Shown: positions 52,819-62,063 of the stretch, piece after piece
How the letters are laid out: each line of letters begins with the position of its first letter
Position numbering within the stretch: position 1 is the first letter of the stretch
Origin: Winogradskyella schleiferi
Lineage (GTDB): Bacteria > Bacteroidota > Bacteroidia > Flavobacteriales > Flavobacteriaceae
Assembly (NCBI RefSeq): GCF_013394655.1
Contig: NZ_CP053351.1
Location: 620,001-684,000 of the forward strand
Length of the DNA stretch: 64,000 nt
Reading direction: 5' to 3'
Notes under the pieces: generated by a model
Databases searched by the model: none
What the model was told of the DNA's origin: nothing
The model's input: only the letters and a program-made list of their open reading frames with translations
Made by a program: the position numbers and the translations under genes

Positions 52819-54171
52819 ATGTCAAAAGACATCAAAATTAAAAAGGGTTTAGATATTAAGCTGGTCGGTGAAGCCGAGAAAGCGATTGAAAATGCTATTG
52901 TAAGTAATTTCTATTCTATAAAACCTGAAGATTTCCACAGTATTATCCCGAAATTAATTGCAAAAGAAGGTACACATGTTAAAGCAGGTGAAACCTTATT
53001 TTACAACAAAGACAATGAGGCAATGAAGTTTGTTTCTCCTGTTTCTGGTGAAGTAACGGAAGTACAGCGTGGACCAAGACGTCGCATAGACGCTATCAAA
53101 ATTACAGCAGACAAAACACAAGCTGTTGTAGATCACGGAAAATTTGATTTAGCCTCTGATGCTGAAGAAATTAAAGCGCATTTGTTAGCAACGGGATGTT
53201 GGGCTTTTATAAAACAGCGTCCTTATGATGTAATTGCAAAAGCAGATAGCACTCCAAAAGCTATTTTTATCTCTGGTTATGCAAGTGCACCTCTGGCAGC
53301 GGATTTAGATTTTACCTTAGCTGGTAAAGAAGCAGAATTGCAAGCCGCAGTTACTGCTTTATCTAAATTAACAGAAGGGGGCGTTCATATCTCTGTAGGC
53401 AAAAGCTCTAATTCGCCTTTAGCGAATCTAGAAAATGCTATGACGCATAAAGTTTCTGGGCCACATCCATCTGGTAATGTAGGTACGCTGATTAATAAGG
53501 TCAGTCCTGTTAATAAGGGAGAAACAGTTTGGACGGTCAACGCTCAAGATTTAGTAATTATTGGTGAATTGTTATTAACAGGAAAGTTCAACGCAGAACG
53601 TGTGATTGCACTCGCAGGATCTTCAGTTAAAAAGCCAAGATATTTTAGAACTAAAATTGGTTCTGAAATCGCTACTATGGTTTATGACAATGGAGTTGAA
53701 AGAGACGGAAATGATCGTTTTATTTCAGGAAATGTATTGACGGGCAAACAAATAGCTCCAGACGGCTATTTAGATTATTACAGTAATGTTATCACAGTGA
53801 TTCCTGAAGGCGATGACTATGAGTTTTTTGGATGGAACAAGCCTGTTTTTGATAAGGTTTCTACGTCTAGAGCACTAACGTTTTCATGGTTAAATCCTAA
53901 TAAGAAATTTGATTTAGATACAAATACTAACGGTGAACATCGTGCTTTTGTTATAACAGGAAATTATGAAGAAGTATTTCCGTTGGACATTTATCCATTA
54001 CAAATTCTAAAAGCTTGTATGTACCAAGATTTAGATGAAATGGAAGCTTTAGGAATGTACGAAGTTGCTCCTGAGGATTTTGCATTAACAGAATTTGTTT
54101 GTGTGTCTAAGCAACCACATCAAAAAATTATAAGAGAAGGATTAGACTTAATGCTTAAAGAGATAGGATAA
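52819..54171 (+). CDS. nqrA: Na+-translocating NADH:quinone reductase subunit A
   Basis: The 450-aa protein is the peripheral NqrA subunit of the Na+-pumping respiratory complex that oxidises NADH and reduces quinone. The start, MSKDIKIKKGLDIKLVGEAEK, and the region EGTHVKAGETLFYNKDNEAMKFVSPVSGEVTEVQRGPRR are typical, with the latter a biotinyl-lipoyl-like domain. FIKQRPYDVIA and VSGPHPSGNVGTLI follow in the middle. It is the first of six genes on one transcript; its TAA shares its last base with the nqrB ATG. It carries no cofactor motif of its own and is thought to take part in quinone binding. Complete length. Confidence 0.96.
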   Translation: MSKDIKIKKGLDIKLVGEAEKAIENAIVSNFYSIKPEDFHSIIPKLIAKEGTHVKAGETLFYNKDNEAMKFVSPVSGEVTEVQRGPRRRIDAIKITADKTQAVVDHGKFDLASDAEEIKAHLLATGCWAFIKQRPYDVIAKADSTPKAIFISGYASAPLAADLDFTLAGKEAELQAAVTALSKLTEGGVHISVGKSSNSPLANLENAMTHKVSGPHPSGNVGTLINKVSPVNKGETVWTVNAQDLVIIGELLLTGKFNAERVIALAGSSVKKPRYFRTKIGSEIATMVYDNGVERDGNDRFISGNVLTGKQIAPDGYLDYYSNVITVIPEGDDYEFFGWNKPVFDKVSTSRALTFSWLNPNKKFDLDTNTNGEHRAFVITGNYEEVFPLDIYPLQILKACMYQDLDEMEALGMYEVAPEDFALTEFVCVSKQPHQKIIREGLDLMLKEIG

Positions 54172-55379
54172 TGGGTTTAAAACAAAATTTACATAATTTT
54201 AAGGAAAAGAATAAAGACAAAAAGTGGCTACCTGGTTTCAATGCACTTTTTACGTTTTTATATATGCCAAATGAGACCACTCACAATGGAACTCATATTA
54301 AGGCAGCAGATGATTTAAAGCGTACGATGAATACCGTAATCATGGCTTTGGTGCCATGTTTAATATTTGGTATGTTCAATGCTGGTTATCAACATTATTT
54401 AGCACTTGGCGTCATTGAATCTGCGGATGGATTTCTAGGCGCATCATTTTGGACATGGGATAATTTAGTTATCGGTCTTTGGAAAGTATTACCGTTGGTA
54501 ATTGTTTCTTATGGTGTTGGTTTAGCTGTAGAATTTATTTTCGCAATTATTAAAGGACACGAAGTTGAGGAAGGTTACTTAGTTACTGGGATGTTAGTGC
54601 CTTTAATTGTTCCTGTTGACATTCCACTTTGGATGTTATCGGTTGCCGTTATTTTTGGTGTTATAATCGGAAAAGAAGTTTTCGGTGGTACAGGAATGAA
54701 TATTTTGAATCCGGCACTGACCATTCGAGCCTTTTTATTCTTTGCCTATCCTACATGGATGTCAGGGGATAAGGTTTGGGTACATGGTGCTGTAGAGCGT
54801 GCAGGAACACCTGATGCCATTTCTGGAGAAACCATATTAGGTAGTTTGGCACAGAATAATGGAACCTTGGGCTATGACCTTATGGATATGTTTTGGGGAA
54901 TAATACCAGGTTCAGTTGGTGAAACCTCAAAATTCCTGATTGTTATAGGTGCTCTATTTCTTATTTTCACAAAGGTAGGAAGCTGGCGAATTATTATAAG
55001 CACCTTAATTGGAGCTATGGTAATGGGCTTAATTTTCAACGGTGTTGTAGAAGCCGGTTGGATTGGAGATACAAGTAAATTCTATGGGTTAATGAGTGTT
55101 CCATTCTGGCAACACTTAATTATCGGTAGTATTTTGTTTGGAGCCGTTTACATGGCAACAGACCCTGTAACAGCCTCGCAGACCAATAAAGGGAAGTGGA
55201 TTTATGGTTTCTTAATTGGATTTATTTCAATTATGATTCGAGTGTTCAACCCTGCTTATCCAGAAGGTGTGTTCTTAGCAATCTTATTAATGAATGTTTT
55301 TGCACCTACTATTGATCATTATGTAATTCAAGGAAACGTAAAACGTAGAATGAAGCGTGTAAAAGTTAAAGCAGCATAA
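54171..55379 (+). CDS. nqrB: Na+-translocating NADH:quinone reductase subunit B
   Basis: The 402-aa membrane subunit has about ten helices and carries covalently bound FMN. The FMN attachment site is the threonine in AISGETILGS (T221), matching the S/T-G-x-T pattern of NqrB. FNAGYQHYLALG and FGGTGMNILNPALTIRAFLFFAYP are further family signatures. It is the core Na+-channel subunit. The gene overlaps nqrA by one base and lies 2 nt before nqrC. No anomalies. Confidence 0.95.
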   Translation: MGLKQNLHNFKEKNKDKKWLPGFNALFTFLYMPNETTHNGTHIKAADDLKRTMNTVIMALVPCLIFGMFNAGYQHYLALGVIESADGFLGASFWTWDNLVIGLWKVLPLVIVSYGVGLAVEFIFAIIKGHEVEEGYLVTGMLVPLIVPVDIPLWMLSVAVIFGVIIGKEVFGGTGMNILNPALTIRAFLFFAYPTWMSGDKVWVHGAVERAGTPDAISGETILGSLAQNNGTLGYDLMDMFWGIIPGSVGETSKFLIVIGALFLIFTKVGSWRIIISTLIGAMVMGLIFNGVVEAGWIGDTSKFYGLMSVPFWQHLIIGSILFGAVYMATDPVTASQTNKGKWIYGFLIGFISIMIRVFNPAYPEGVFLAILLMNVFAPTIDHYVIQGNVKRRMKRVKVKAA

Positions 55380-55381
55380 TT

Positions 55382-56128
55382 ATGGCATTAGACACAGAAA
55401 AAAATAGCTATACAGTCATCTTTTCAATCATTATGGTTGTGGTAGTTGGCGCTATATTGGCAGGTTTGGCTTCAGGTTTAAAACCTATGGTAAAGGCCAA
55501 CGAAAGATTTGAAAAACAGCAGAACATTCTTTACGCATTAGGTGTAAACAATAATGAAGGCGCCAATGATGTTGAATTCATTTCAACAGACAATGTGGAG
55601 GAAGAATTCAAAAAATACATCAAGAAACAATATGTCTTTCAAGGTGGTGAGTTAAAGGAAAATGATGAGGCTTACCTTATTGATATTAAAAAGGAGGAAA
55701 CAAAAGCCAAAAAAGGTGATTACAAAAGAAGACTTCCAATTTTTATCGGTGAGAAGGATGGCAAAGAAGTTTATATTGTTCCTGTAAGGGGAAAGGGACT
55801 TTGGGATGCTATTTGGGGCTTTGTTGCCTTAGATAAAAGCATGACCATCCAAGGCGTTTATTTTGATCATAAAGGTGAAACACCTGGTTTAGGCGCAGAA
55901 ATTAAGCAGCGCTACTTTATGGACGATTTTACTGGAGAGAAGTTTTTAGATGGTGGCGTTTTTAAAGGAATATCTGTGGCCAAAGGAAATAACGATCCAA
56001 AAAACCTAATAAAAGACGACCAAGAGATTGATGCTCTAGCAGGTGCAACAATCACAGGTGACGGACTTGCTGTTATGTTAAGCAAGGATATAAAAATGTA
56101 TATGCCTTATTTCAAGACCTTAAAATAA
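55382..56128 (+). CDS. nqrC: Na+-translocating NADH:quinone reductase subunit C
   Basis: The 248-aa protein has one N-terminal membrane helix (about residues 10-32) and a periplasmic domain that carries the second covalent FMN. The attachment threonine is in DALAGATITGDGLA (T223). GLWDAIWGFVALDK and TPGLGAEIKQRYF are conserved NqrC segments. FMN is attached by an ApbE-type flavin transferase, whose gene is not in this window. Translation is probably coupled to nqrB, 2 nt upstream. Confidence 0.95.
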   Translation: MALDTEKNSYTVIFSIIMVVVVGAILAGLASGLKPMVKANERFEKQQNILYALGVNNNEGANDVEFISTDNVEEEFKKYIKKQYVFQGGELKENDEAYLIDIKKEETKAKKGDYKRRLPIFIGEKDGKEVYIVPVRGKGLWDAIWGFVALDKSMTIQGVYFDHKGETPGLGAEIKQRYFMDDFTGEKFLDGGVFKGISVAKGNNDPKNLIKDDQEIDALAGATITGDGLAVMLSKDIKMYMPYFKTLK

Positions 56129-56134
56129 TATTAT

Positions 56135-56779
56135 ATGGGACTTTTATCAAAAAAAGATAGTAAACTAATCATGGATCCCTTAGCGGACAATAACCCTATT
56201 ACCATTCAGGTTTTGGGAATTTGTTCTGCATTGGCAATTACGGCACAGTTAAAGCCGTCGATTGTAATGGCGATTTCTGTTATGTTTGTTATGGGAGTTG
56301 GAAATGTGGTGATTTCATTAATGCGAAATATCATTCCATCAAAAATTAGAATTATTGTGCAACTTATAGTTGTGGCCACTTTGGTGATTATAGTAGATCA
56401 AGTATTAAAAGCTTTTGCTTACACGCTAAGTAAAGAGTTATCGGTATTTATCGGATTAATTATTACAAACTGTATCATCATGGGACGCTTTGAAGCCTTT
56501 GCTTTGGCCAATGGTACTTGGAGATCATTCTTGGACGGTATTGGAAATGCATTAGGATACGGTGTTATATTAATCATTGTAGGATTTTTTAGAGAACTAT
56601 TAGGATCTGGAACATTATTCGGATTTAAGGTTCTTGGTGATCCTGTTGAAAAAACAGGTTTATATGCTATCGGTTATGAGAACAATGGTTTTATGGTATT
56701 GCCTCCTATGGCATTGATTGTGGTAGGTATTATTATCTGGGTACAACGTAGTAGAAACAAAGATTTAATCGAAGACTAA
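56135..56779 (+). CDS. nqrD: Na+-translocating NADH:quinone reductase subunit D
   Basis: The 214-aa integral membrane subunit has six helices. Two cysteines in inverted repeats, C30 (VLGICSALA) and C113 (TNCIIMGRFEA), bind an intramembrane iron-sulfur cluster shared with NqrE. FRELLGSGTLFGF is another family segment. Length is normal. It lies 6 nt after nqrC and 74 nt before nqrE, the only sizeable gap of the operon, which is filled with a hairpin repeat. Confidence 0.95.
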   Translation: MGLLSKKDSKLIMDPLADNNPITIQVLGICSALAITAQLKPSIVMAISVMFVMGVGNVVISLMRNIIPSKIRIIVQLIVVATLVIIVDQVLKAFAYTLSKELSVFIGLIITNCIIMGRFEAFALANGTWRSFLDGIGNALGYGVILIIVGFFRELLGSGTLFGFKVLGDPVEKTGLYAIGYENNGFMVLPPMALIVVGIIIWVQRSRNKDLIED

Positions 56780-56787
56780 TCAGTATG

Positions 56788-56844
56788 CAGTTTACAGTCG
56801 CAGTAAACAGTAAATAACTGTAAACTGAGACTGAGACTGAAAAC
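56788..56844. repeat. Hairpin repeat between nqrD and nqrE
   Basis: A perfect 11-bp inverted repeat CAGTTTACAGT (56788-56798) / ACTGTAAACTG (56817-56827) encloses 18 nt. It is followed by GACTGAGACTGAAAAC (56829-56844), which differs by one base from a stretch at 23710-23725. No T run follows, so it is unlikely to stop transcription of the operon. Confidence 0.65.
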
Positions 56845-56853
56845 TAAAAGAAT

Positions 56854-57597
56854 ATGGAACATATAGAATTATTTTTTAAATCAGTATTTGTAGATAACAT
56901 GGTGTTCGCTTACTTTTTGGGTATGTGTTCTTACTTGGCGGTATCTAAAAAAGTATCAACAGCTGTTGGATTAGGTGCTGCTGTAATTTTCGTACTAGCG
57001 ATTACAGTACCTTTAAACTGGTTGTTGGATCAATATTTATTGCAAGAAGGCGCCTTAACGTGGTTGGGTGAAGAGTATGCGGATTATGATTTGAGTTTTT
57101 TATCATTTATCATGTTTATCGCCACTATTGCGACCATGGTACAATTGGTAGAAATTATTGTCGAAAAATTTTCACCTTCATTATATAACTCACTTGGTAT
57201 ATTTTTACCATTAATTGCAGTGAACTGTGCCATTTTGGGTGGATCATTGTTTATGCAATCTAGAGAAATTGAAACTTTAGGTTTAGCCTTAAATTACGGC
57301 ATTGCATCCGGAATTGGTTGGTTCCTTGCCATTCTTGCTATTGCAGCTATTAGAGAAAAAATTAGATATTCTAACGTACCAGCACCATTAAGAGGACTTG
57401 GAATTACATTTATTATCACAGGATTAATGGCCATTGGATTTATGAGTTTCGGTGGTATGCTTACTGGTGGTGAAGATGAAGCGACAGAAGAAAGTAGAGA
57501 AGATACAGTTGGTATGGTTTCAACAACTGATACAGCCAACACTATTAAAGAGACAGATCTTAGTTTAGAAACAAAAGAAGGCACCAATAAACAGTAA
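56854..57597 (+). CDS. nqrE: Na+-translocating NADH:quinone reductase subunit E, with extended C-terminus
   Basis: The 247-aa integral membrane subunit has six helices, the two cluster cysteines C25 (LGMCSYLAV) and C125 (AVNCAILGGS), and the NqrE ending RGLGITFIITGLMAIGFMSFGG. It is longer than the usual 200 residues because of a hydrophilic tail (about 204-247, GGEDEATEESREDTVG then Thr/Lys/Glu-rich). The tail has no recognised domain. Its side of the membrane was not derived here. It lies 8 nt before nqrF. Confidence 0.93.
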   Translation: MEHIELFFKSVFVDNMVFAYFLGMCSYLAVSKKVSTAVGLGAAVIFVLAITVPLNWLLDQYLLQEGALTWLGEEYADYDLSFLSFIMFIATIATMVQLVEIIVEKFSPSLYNSLGIFLPLIAVNCAILGGSLFMQSREIETLGLALNYGIASGIGWFLAILAIAAIREKIRYSNVPAPLRGLGITFIITGLMAIGFMSFGGMLTGGEDEATEESREDTVGMVSTTDTANTIKETDLSLETKEGTNKQ

Positions 57598-57605
57598 TAT
57601 AGATT

Positions 57606-58919
57606 ATGATATTAGCAGCAAGTACAATAGGAACAGTTATCGCCACGGTTGCGGCATTTTTAGTAGTTACGTTATTATTGGTAACATTATTACTTGTCGT
57701 AAAACAAAAATTATCACCATCTGGTCCTGTTAAGATTAAAATTAATGGTGAACGTGAGATTGAAGTCGCTTCTGGAGGGACTTTATTATCTACATTAGGG
57801 AGTAATAAAATTTTCTTACCATCGGCTTGTGGTGGTGGTGGAACGTGCATTCAATGCGAATGCCATGTATTAGAAGGTGGAGGTGAAGCTCTACCAACAG
57901 AAACACCTCACTTTTCAAGAAAAGAATTAGCAGAAGGAGCTCGTTTATCTTGCCAAGTAAAAGTAAAACAGGATATGGAAATCACCATTCCTGAAGAAGT
58001 ATTTGGTATTAAAAAATGGGAAGCGACGGTAGTTTCAAACTATAATGTGGCGACTTTTATTAAGGAATTTGTTGTGGAAATTCCAGAAGATATGAACTAC
58101 AAAGCAGGAGGTTATATTCAAATTGAGATTCCTGAGTGTGAAGTAAAGTATGCCGACATGGATATCACTGCACATCCAGAAGATCATCCAGGTGAACCGG
58201 ATAAATTTAAAGCCGATTGGGAAAAATTTGGTTTATGGCCGCTAGTGATGAAGAATGACGAGCTTGTTGAACGTGCGTATTCCATGGCGTCTTATCCTGC
58301 TGAAGGCAGACGGATTATGCTTAATGTTCGTGTGGCGACACCACCTTTTGATCGTGCTAAAGGCGGCTGGATGGATGTTAATCCAGGTATTGCTTCATCT
58401 TATATATTTAACCAAAAAGAAGGCGATAGGGTAACGATTTCAGGACCTTATGGTGAATTCTTTATCAATGAGTCCGATTCTGAAATGTTATACGTTGGTG
58501 GTGGAGCCGGAATGGCACCTATGCGTTCGCACATATATCAATTATTCAGAACATTAAAGACAGGACGTAAAGTGTCCTATTGGTATGGTGGACGTTCTAA
58601 AGCTGAATTGTTTTACATCCATTATTTTAGAGCATTAGAAAAGGATTTTCCAAACTTTAAATTCTACTTAGCACTATCAGAACCGTTGGAGAGTGATAAC
58701 TGGAAAGTTAAAAAAGATATCAATGACGAAGAAGGCGATGGTTTTGTTGGATTTATTCACAATTGTGTGATAGACAACTATTTGAAACACCATGAAGCAC
58801 CTGAAGATATTGAATTATATTTTTGTGGTCCACCACTAATGAACCAAGCCGTTCAGAAAATGGGAGAGGATTTTGGAATTCCGGATGAGCATATTAGATT
58901 TGATGACTTTGGTGGATAA
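57606..58919 (+). CDS. nqrF: Na+-translocating NADH:quinone reductase subunit F
   Basis: The 437-aa NADH-oxidising subunit has an N-terminal membrane helix (about 2-32). The [2Fe-2S] ferredoxin domain has the ligands C75, C81, C84 ([12 protein letters not shown]) and C116 (RLSCQVKV). A FAD-binding domain follows with RAYSMASYP, then a NAD-binding domain with [13 protein letters not shown] and [12 protein letters not shown]. It passes electrons from NADH through FAD and the cluster into the complex. It is the last gene of the operon, followed by a hairpin and a terminator. Confidence 0.96.
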   Translation: MILAASTIGTVIATVAAFLVVTLLLVTLLLVVKQKLSPSGPVKIKINGEREIEVASGGTLLSTLGSNKIFLPSACGGGGTCIQCECHVLEGGGEALPTETPHFSRKELAEGARLSCQVKVKQDMEITIPEEVFGIKKWEATVVSNYNVATFIKEFVVEIPEDMNYKAGGYIQIEIPECEVKYADMDITAHPEDHPGEPDKFKADWEKFGLWPLVMKNDELVERAYSMASYPAEGRRIMLNVRVATPPFDRAKGGWMDVNPGIASSYIFNQKEGDRVTISGPYGEFFINESDSEMLYVGGGAGMAPMRSHIYQLFRTLKTGRKVSYWYGGRSKAELFYIHYFRALEKDFPNFKFYLALSEPLESDNWKVKKDINDEEGDGFVGFIHNCVIDNYLKHHEAPEDIELYFCGPPLMNQAVQKMGEDFGIPDEHIRFDDFGG

Positions 58920-58920
58920 T

Positions 58921-58940
58921 ATTCCTGCGACTGCAGGAAT
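58921..58940 (+). repeat. Perfect hairpin just after nqrF
   Basis: ATTCCTGC (58921-58928) and GCAGGAAT (58933-58940) flank the loop GACT. The 8-bp hairpin starts two nt after the nqrF stop codon. Without a T run it is not a terminator by itself; it resembles short palindromic intergenic repeats of flavobacteria. Confidence 0.55.
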
Positions 58941-58969
58941 CTCATAATCGAGAATCACTAGACATAGAT

Positions 58970-59007
58970 AAAGCCAGTACTTGCATAAAGTGCTGGCTTT
59001 TTTGTTT
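58970..59007 (+). terminator. Terminator of the nqr operon
   Basis: An 11-bp stem with one G-U pair (58970-58980 with 58990-59000) and a 9-nt loop is followed by a T run. It lies 51 nt after the nqrF stop codon. Confidence 0.8.
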
Positions 59008-59021
59008 CTAAAATATTATTT

Positions 59022-59468
59022 TCAGACCAATTCAAGTTCACTTGTAGAATCGTCAAATTCAAATAAAACCGAGCAATCCATTACATCTTTAATACCATCA
59101 AATCGACATAATTGGGATACAACTGCACTTAAGCCATTAAATAGATGAGCATCAGTTATGTTTTCTGGTTTAAACAAGCGTTTATGCGCTTTGAAATGAT
59201 AACCACAACCTTTTAGAAAAGCACTTTCAATTTGCAGTAATTCAATAGGCGAATATCCATTAAATCGTCGACCTAGATTTTGATGCACCAATCCAACATA
59301 ATTCAATTTTGTTGAGCCATGGCTATCTGTTAAATGTTTCCAACTGTCTTTGTTGTCCATGATATTTCCTACGGCACATTGCTTACAATCGTCTGGGTTT
59401 AAGGTCTTGTTATGAAATGCGGTGTATAATTTGTTGATGGCTTTTTCAAATCGAATTGAGGTTTTCAT
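59022..59468 (-). CDS. Conserved flavobacterial CxxC protein next to nqrF
   Basis: The 148-aa cytoplasmic protein has a CxxC in LNPDDCKQCAVGNIM (C28, C31) and further Cys at about 92, 121 and 131. GRRFNGYSPIELLQIESAFLKGCGY is a well-preserved middle section. I recall relatives named after NqrF subunits in databases, but it shows no ferredoxin, FAD or NAD motif, so that name would be an error of position. Convergent with the nqr operon, it shares its terminator region. Function unknown; a role in cluster or flavin assembly of Na+-NQR is only a guess. Confidence 0.7.
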   Translation of the reverse strand: MKTSIRFEKAINKLYTAFHNKTLNPDDCKQCAVGNIMDNKDSWKHLTDSHGSTKLNYVGLVHQNLGRRFNGYSPIELLQIESAFLKGCGYHFKAHKRLFKPENITDAHLFNGLSAVVSQLCRFDGIKDVMDCSVLFEFDDSTSELELV

Positions 59469-59556
59469 AGCTGTAGAATTTTCTTTTTCAAGATAAAAGA
59501 TACAAAAAAATGAAATAACTTGAAAAATTTGTATTATTTCTAGCGGACGAAAGCGC

Positions 59557-59949
59557 CTATTTATATTCCATAATTAAATAAACTGAGGTTGTTTCTCCAA
59601 TATTTAAAACTTCGTGAGAGGTAATGGAATCTTTACTAAATATATAACCTGTTGGGACGTTCACTTCTCGTGTTCCTGTAACATCCGTTATTCTGAATTT
59701 TCCACCAGCTATGGTGTAACCAACATGTGGATTATGGTAATGTTTTTCGTGGCCAACTCCTGGTTCAAAGGTGCATTTAAGCACTCTTAGTTCTTTGTCG
59801 TCTTCCAAAACCTCACAGACTGCTTCGCCTTTCCAACCCGCTTCTAAAGGGTCTGGTAAGGGGGTTTTGTTTTTACAACTTGAAAGTACTAGGGCTAGTA
59901 TTAACAGATGTTTTAAAACCGTGATCTTTTTAGTTTTCATTGGTTTCAA
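59557..59949 (-). CDS. Cupin-domain lipoprotein
   Basis: The 130-aa protein has a lipoprotein signal ending LVLSSC (C25). The mature part is a single cupin barrel with the metal-ligand cluster GVGHEKHYHNPHVGYTIAGG (four His), then FRITDVTG and the second-half motif GYIFSKDSITSHEVLNIG. Metal-bound cupins can be isomerases, dioxygenases or sensors; the substrate is unknown. A second possible start is Met4. It stands alone upstream of the CxxC gene. Confidence 0.8.
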   Translation of the reverse strand: MKPMKTKKITVLKHLLILALVLSSCKNKTPLPDPLEAGWKGEAVCEVLEDDKELRVLKCTFEPGVGHEKHYHNPHVGYTIAGGKFRITDVTGTREVNVPTGYIFSKDSITSHEVLNIGETTSVYLIMEYK

Positions 59950-60012
59950 ATGTAGTTGAAATTATGCAAATTGGATAATAGTGGTTTAGTTTTGTGATTT
60001 GATTTTTAAATC

Positions 60013-60753
60013 TTATTCATATTCAGTTTGCTTTAAAATTTTAGAGGTGCTCAGCTCCAACTCGATGAGCCTGTTTTGGCAATCGATTACTCTATATATG
60101 AAATCGTCCAGTAGGTTCTCAAATTCAATATCTTGAAAAATCTAGAGTTTATTCACCTTAAGGTTTGATTTGTTTTTCCATTGTAGATTGCCATAAACGT
60201 GCTTGTCTTTTAAGGCATAATTTTTTGAAAAATAGGGAAGTATGACGTTATCAATATTAATCAAAACTCTTTCAGACCTATCGGTTAAGGATTTCATCGT
60301 TCGTACCCATTCATAGATTAAATCTATCAATTCTTGATTATGCAGCAATAAATCTTCCCGATTGAATAAGCCCAGATATGGTGTTTTCTGAAGGGCGATA
60401 AATGGGTGGGTCAAATGCATAGTACATTAAACTATCGATATTTTGTTTTTTTAAAACAGCTTCGTCTTTATCAACAAGGTTCATCAGCGTTTTAAGGATA
60501 TTTGCACAATTGCCAGATTCTTGAAGGGTTATTTGGATGATGGTTCGGTTTTGTAAAAATTCGTTATGAATGTTTCTTACAATGTTTTGTTCTTCATTTT
60601 TCAAGTGGCGTTCTTGATTCCAATTATTGATGCTCACAGCAATTAATATCCCAATAACCACAAGGATAATTTCACCAATAGCGTATTTGAAGTATCTTTT
60701 GGTTTTGCCTTCATTGAGAAGATTTTACGGATATTTCTAAATAATTTAATCAC
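60013..60753 (-). pseudogene. DUF6090-like membrane protein gene, broken by two frameshifts and a stop
   Basis: A reading frame starting at GTG (60753-60751, IKLFRNIRK) shifts near 60724, where the expected LLNEGKTKRYFKYAIGEII continues in another frame. A run of A's that looks one base short there is the probable cause. The second frame runs to about 60340, through GILIAVSINNWNQERHL, the DUF6090 hallmark, then SENTISGLIQSGRF. The sense then passes into the third frame (EDLLLHNQELIDLIYEWV) and meets an in-frame TAG at 60142-60144. It continues after it as FQDIEFENLLDDFIYRV to a natural stop at 60013. All three together give a normal DUF6090 length of about 246 residues. The 5' end overlaps the permease stop codon. 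Confidence 0.85.
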
Positions 60754-62050
60754 TGCCTTTCTTTTTCATAGTTTTAATAATTATAAAAAGAATTGTAAGT
60801 ATCACGATAAATAAAATAGTACCAATAATCTCATTTACTGGAAGACTTGATAAAACATATAAAATTATGATAATAGCTAAAATAGGAACTGTCCAACCTC
60901 CTGGAATTTGAAATCCACCAACATAATCTTTTTTAGATTTACGGAACTTCATAACAGCTAGTGCGACACCTAAGTAAAGACATAACATAGAGCTACTAGC
61001 TATGACCGCTAATTGTTCAAAGCTGCCAGAAACAGCAAGAATAAAACCGATCGTTGCATAAATAATTATGGCAATATGTGGTGTAGCAAATGATTTGTGA
61101 ATTCTGGAAAGGGCCTTTATAGGTATCACTTTATCTCTGGCAAGTGCATAAACGATTCTTGGACTGTTAAGAATAGTGCCACTCATATATCCAAACATAG
61201 AAATAACAGCGCCAATAGTTAATAGTAGATATCCAAAGTTGCCAAAAACGACTCGCGCGGTTTCTGCAAGTGGAGCCGATGTAAAATTTGGTAAGGCGTC
61301 ACCTAAAACACCTTGTGAAATAGTCTGAATTAAGATATAAACAACAATAACAATTGTAATACTTATTAAAATAGCTCTCGGGATTGTGCGTTTTGGGTTC
61401 ACAACTTCTCCACCGACAATAATTCCCGTTTCACAACCTTGAAAAGCAAAAAATAAAATAAGTGACGTTTCACTTAATGTTTTAAAGCTTGGCATATGTT
61501 GAATATACAAGTTGCTTATAGAAACATCCTTAAAACCTATAGCAATTAATAAAATCAATGGTACTAGCTTAACCATGGTATTGAACTTTACTAAACCTAT
61601 ACCTTGTTTTATACCAATAACATTGACGTAAACAAGCCCGTAAAAAAGTATAAATAAGAATATAAAGCGCGGTAACCCGTTTTCAAATACTGGGTAGGCC
61701 GAGGCAATAATATTTACCAAAGCATTAGAAACTGCGGCGTCCGCAAACAGATTACTTCCAACAGCAAAAAATCCGCCAATAAATCCTGCATAATCTCCTA
61801 ATGCAGTTTCAATGTACGTATAAGGACCACCAGTATCGGTTACTTTGCTTCCTGCTTCGGCAAAACATAGCATAACCATAGCCATTAATAAGCCACAAAA
61901 AATATAAGCAATGATACTAGATGCTCCTAAATAACTGGCTACAATTGCAGGTAGCACAAAAATACCCGACCCAATAATTATATTGACGATATTAGCCGAT
62001 AAACCGAATACACCAATCTTTCGTTTTAATCCTTCGTCTTGTTGTTTCAT
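60746..62050 (-). CDS. APC-family amino acid permease
   Basis: The 434-aa membrane protein has about 12 helices. The APC signatures are FGLSANIVNIIIGSGIFVLP at the N-terminus (residues 15-34), VTDTGGPYTYIETALG and FFAFQGCETGIIVGGEV in helix 6. These transporters import amino acids or exchange them for related compounds across the inner membrane; the substrate cannot be told. The end of the gene overlaps the start of the degraded DUF6090 gene by eight bases. The DUF418 gene lies 13 nt upstream, so a shared transcript is likely. Confidence 0.88.
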   Translation of the reverse strand: MKQQDEGLKRKIGVFGLSANIVNIIIGSGIFVLPAIVASYLGASSIIAYIFCGLLMAMVMLCFAEAGSKVTDTGGPYTYIETALGDYAGFIGGFFAVGSNLFADAAVSNALVNIIASAYPVFENGLPRFIFLFILFYGLVYVNVIGIKQGIGLVKFNTMVKLVPLILLIAIGFKDVSISNLYIQHMPSFKTLSETSLILFFAFQGCETGIIVGGEVVNPKRTIPRAILISITIVIVVYILIQTISQGVLGDALPNFTSAPLAETARVVFGNFGYLLLTIGAVISMFGYMSGTILNSPRIVYALARDKVIPIKALSRIHKSFATPHIAIIIYATIGFILAVSGSFEQLAVIASSSMLCLYLGVALAVMKFRKSKKDYVGGFQIPGGWTVPILAIIIILYVLSSLPVNEIIGTILFIVILTILFIIIKTMKKKGSD

Positions 62051-62063
62051 AAATCATTTTTAT

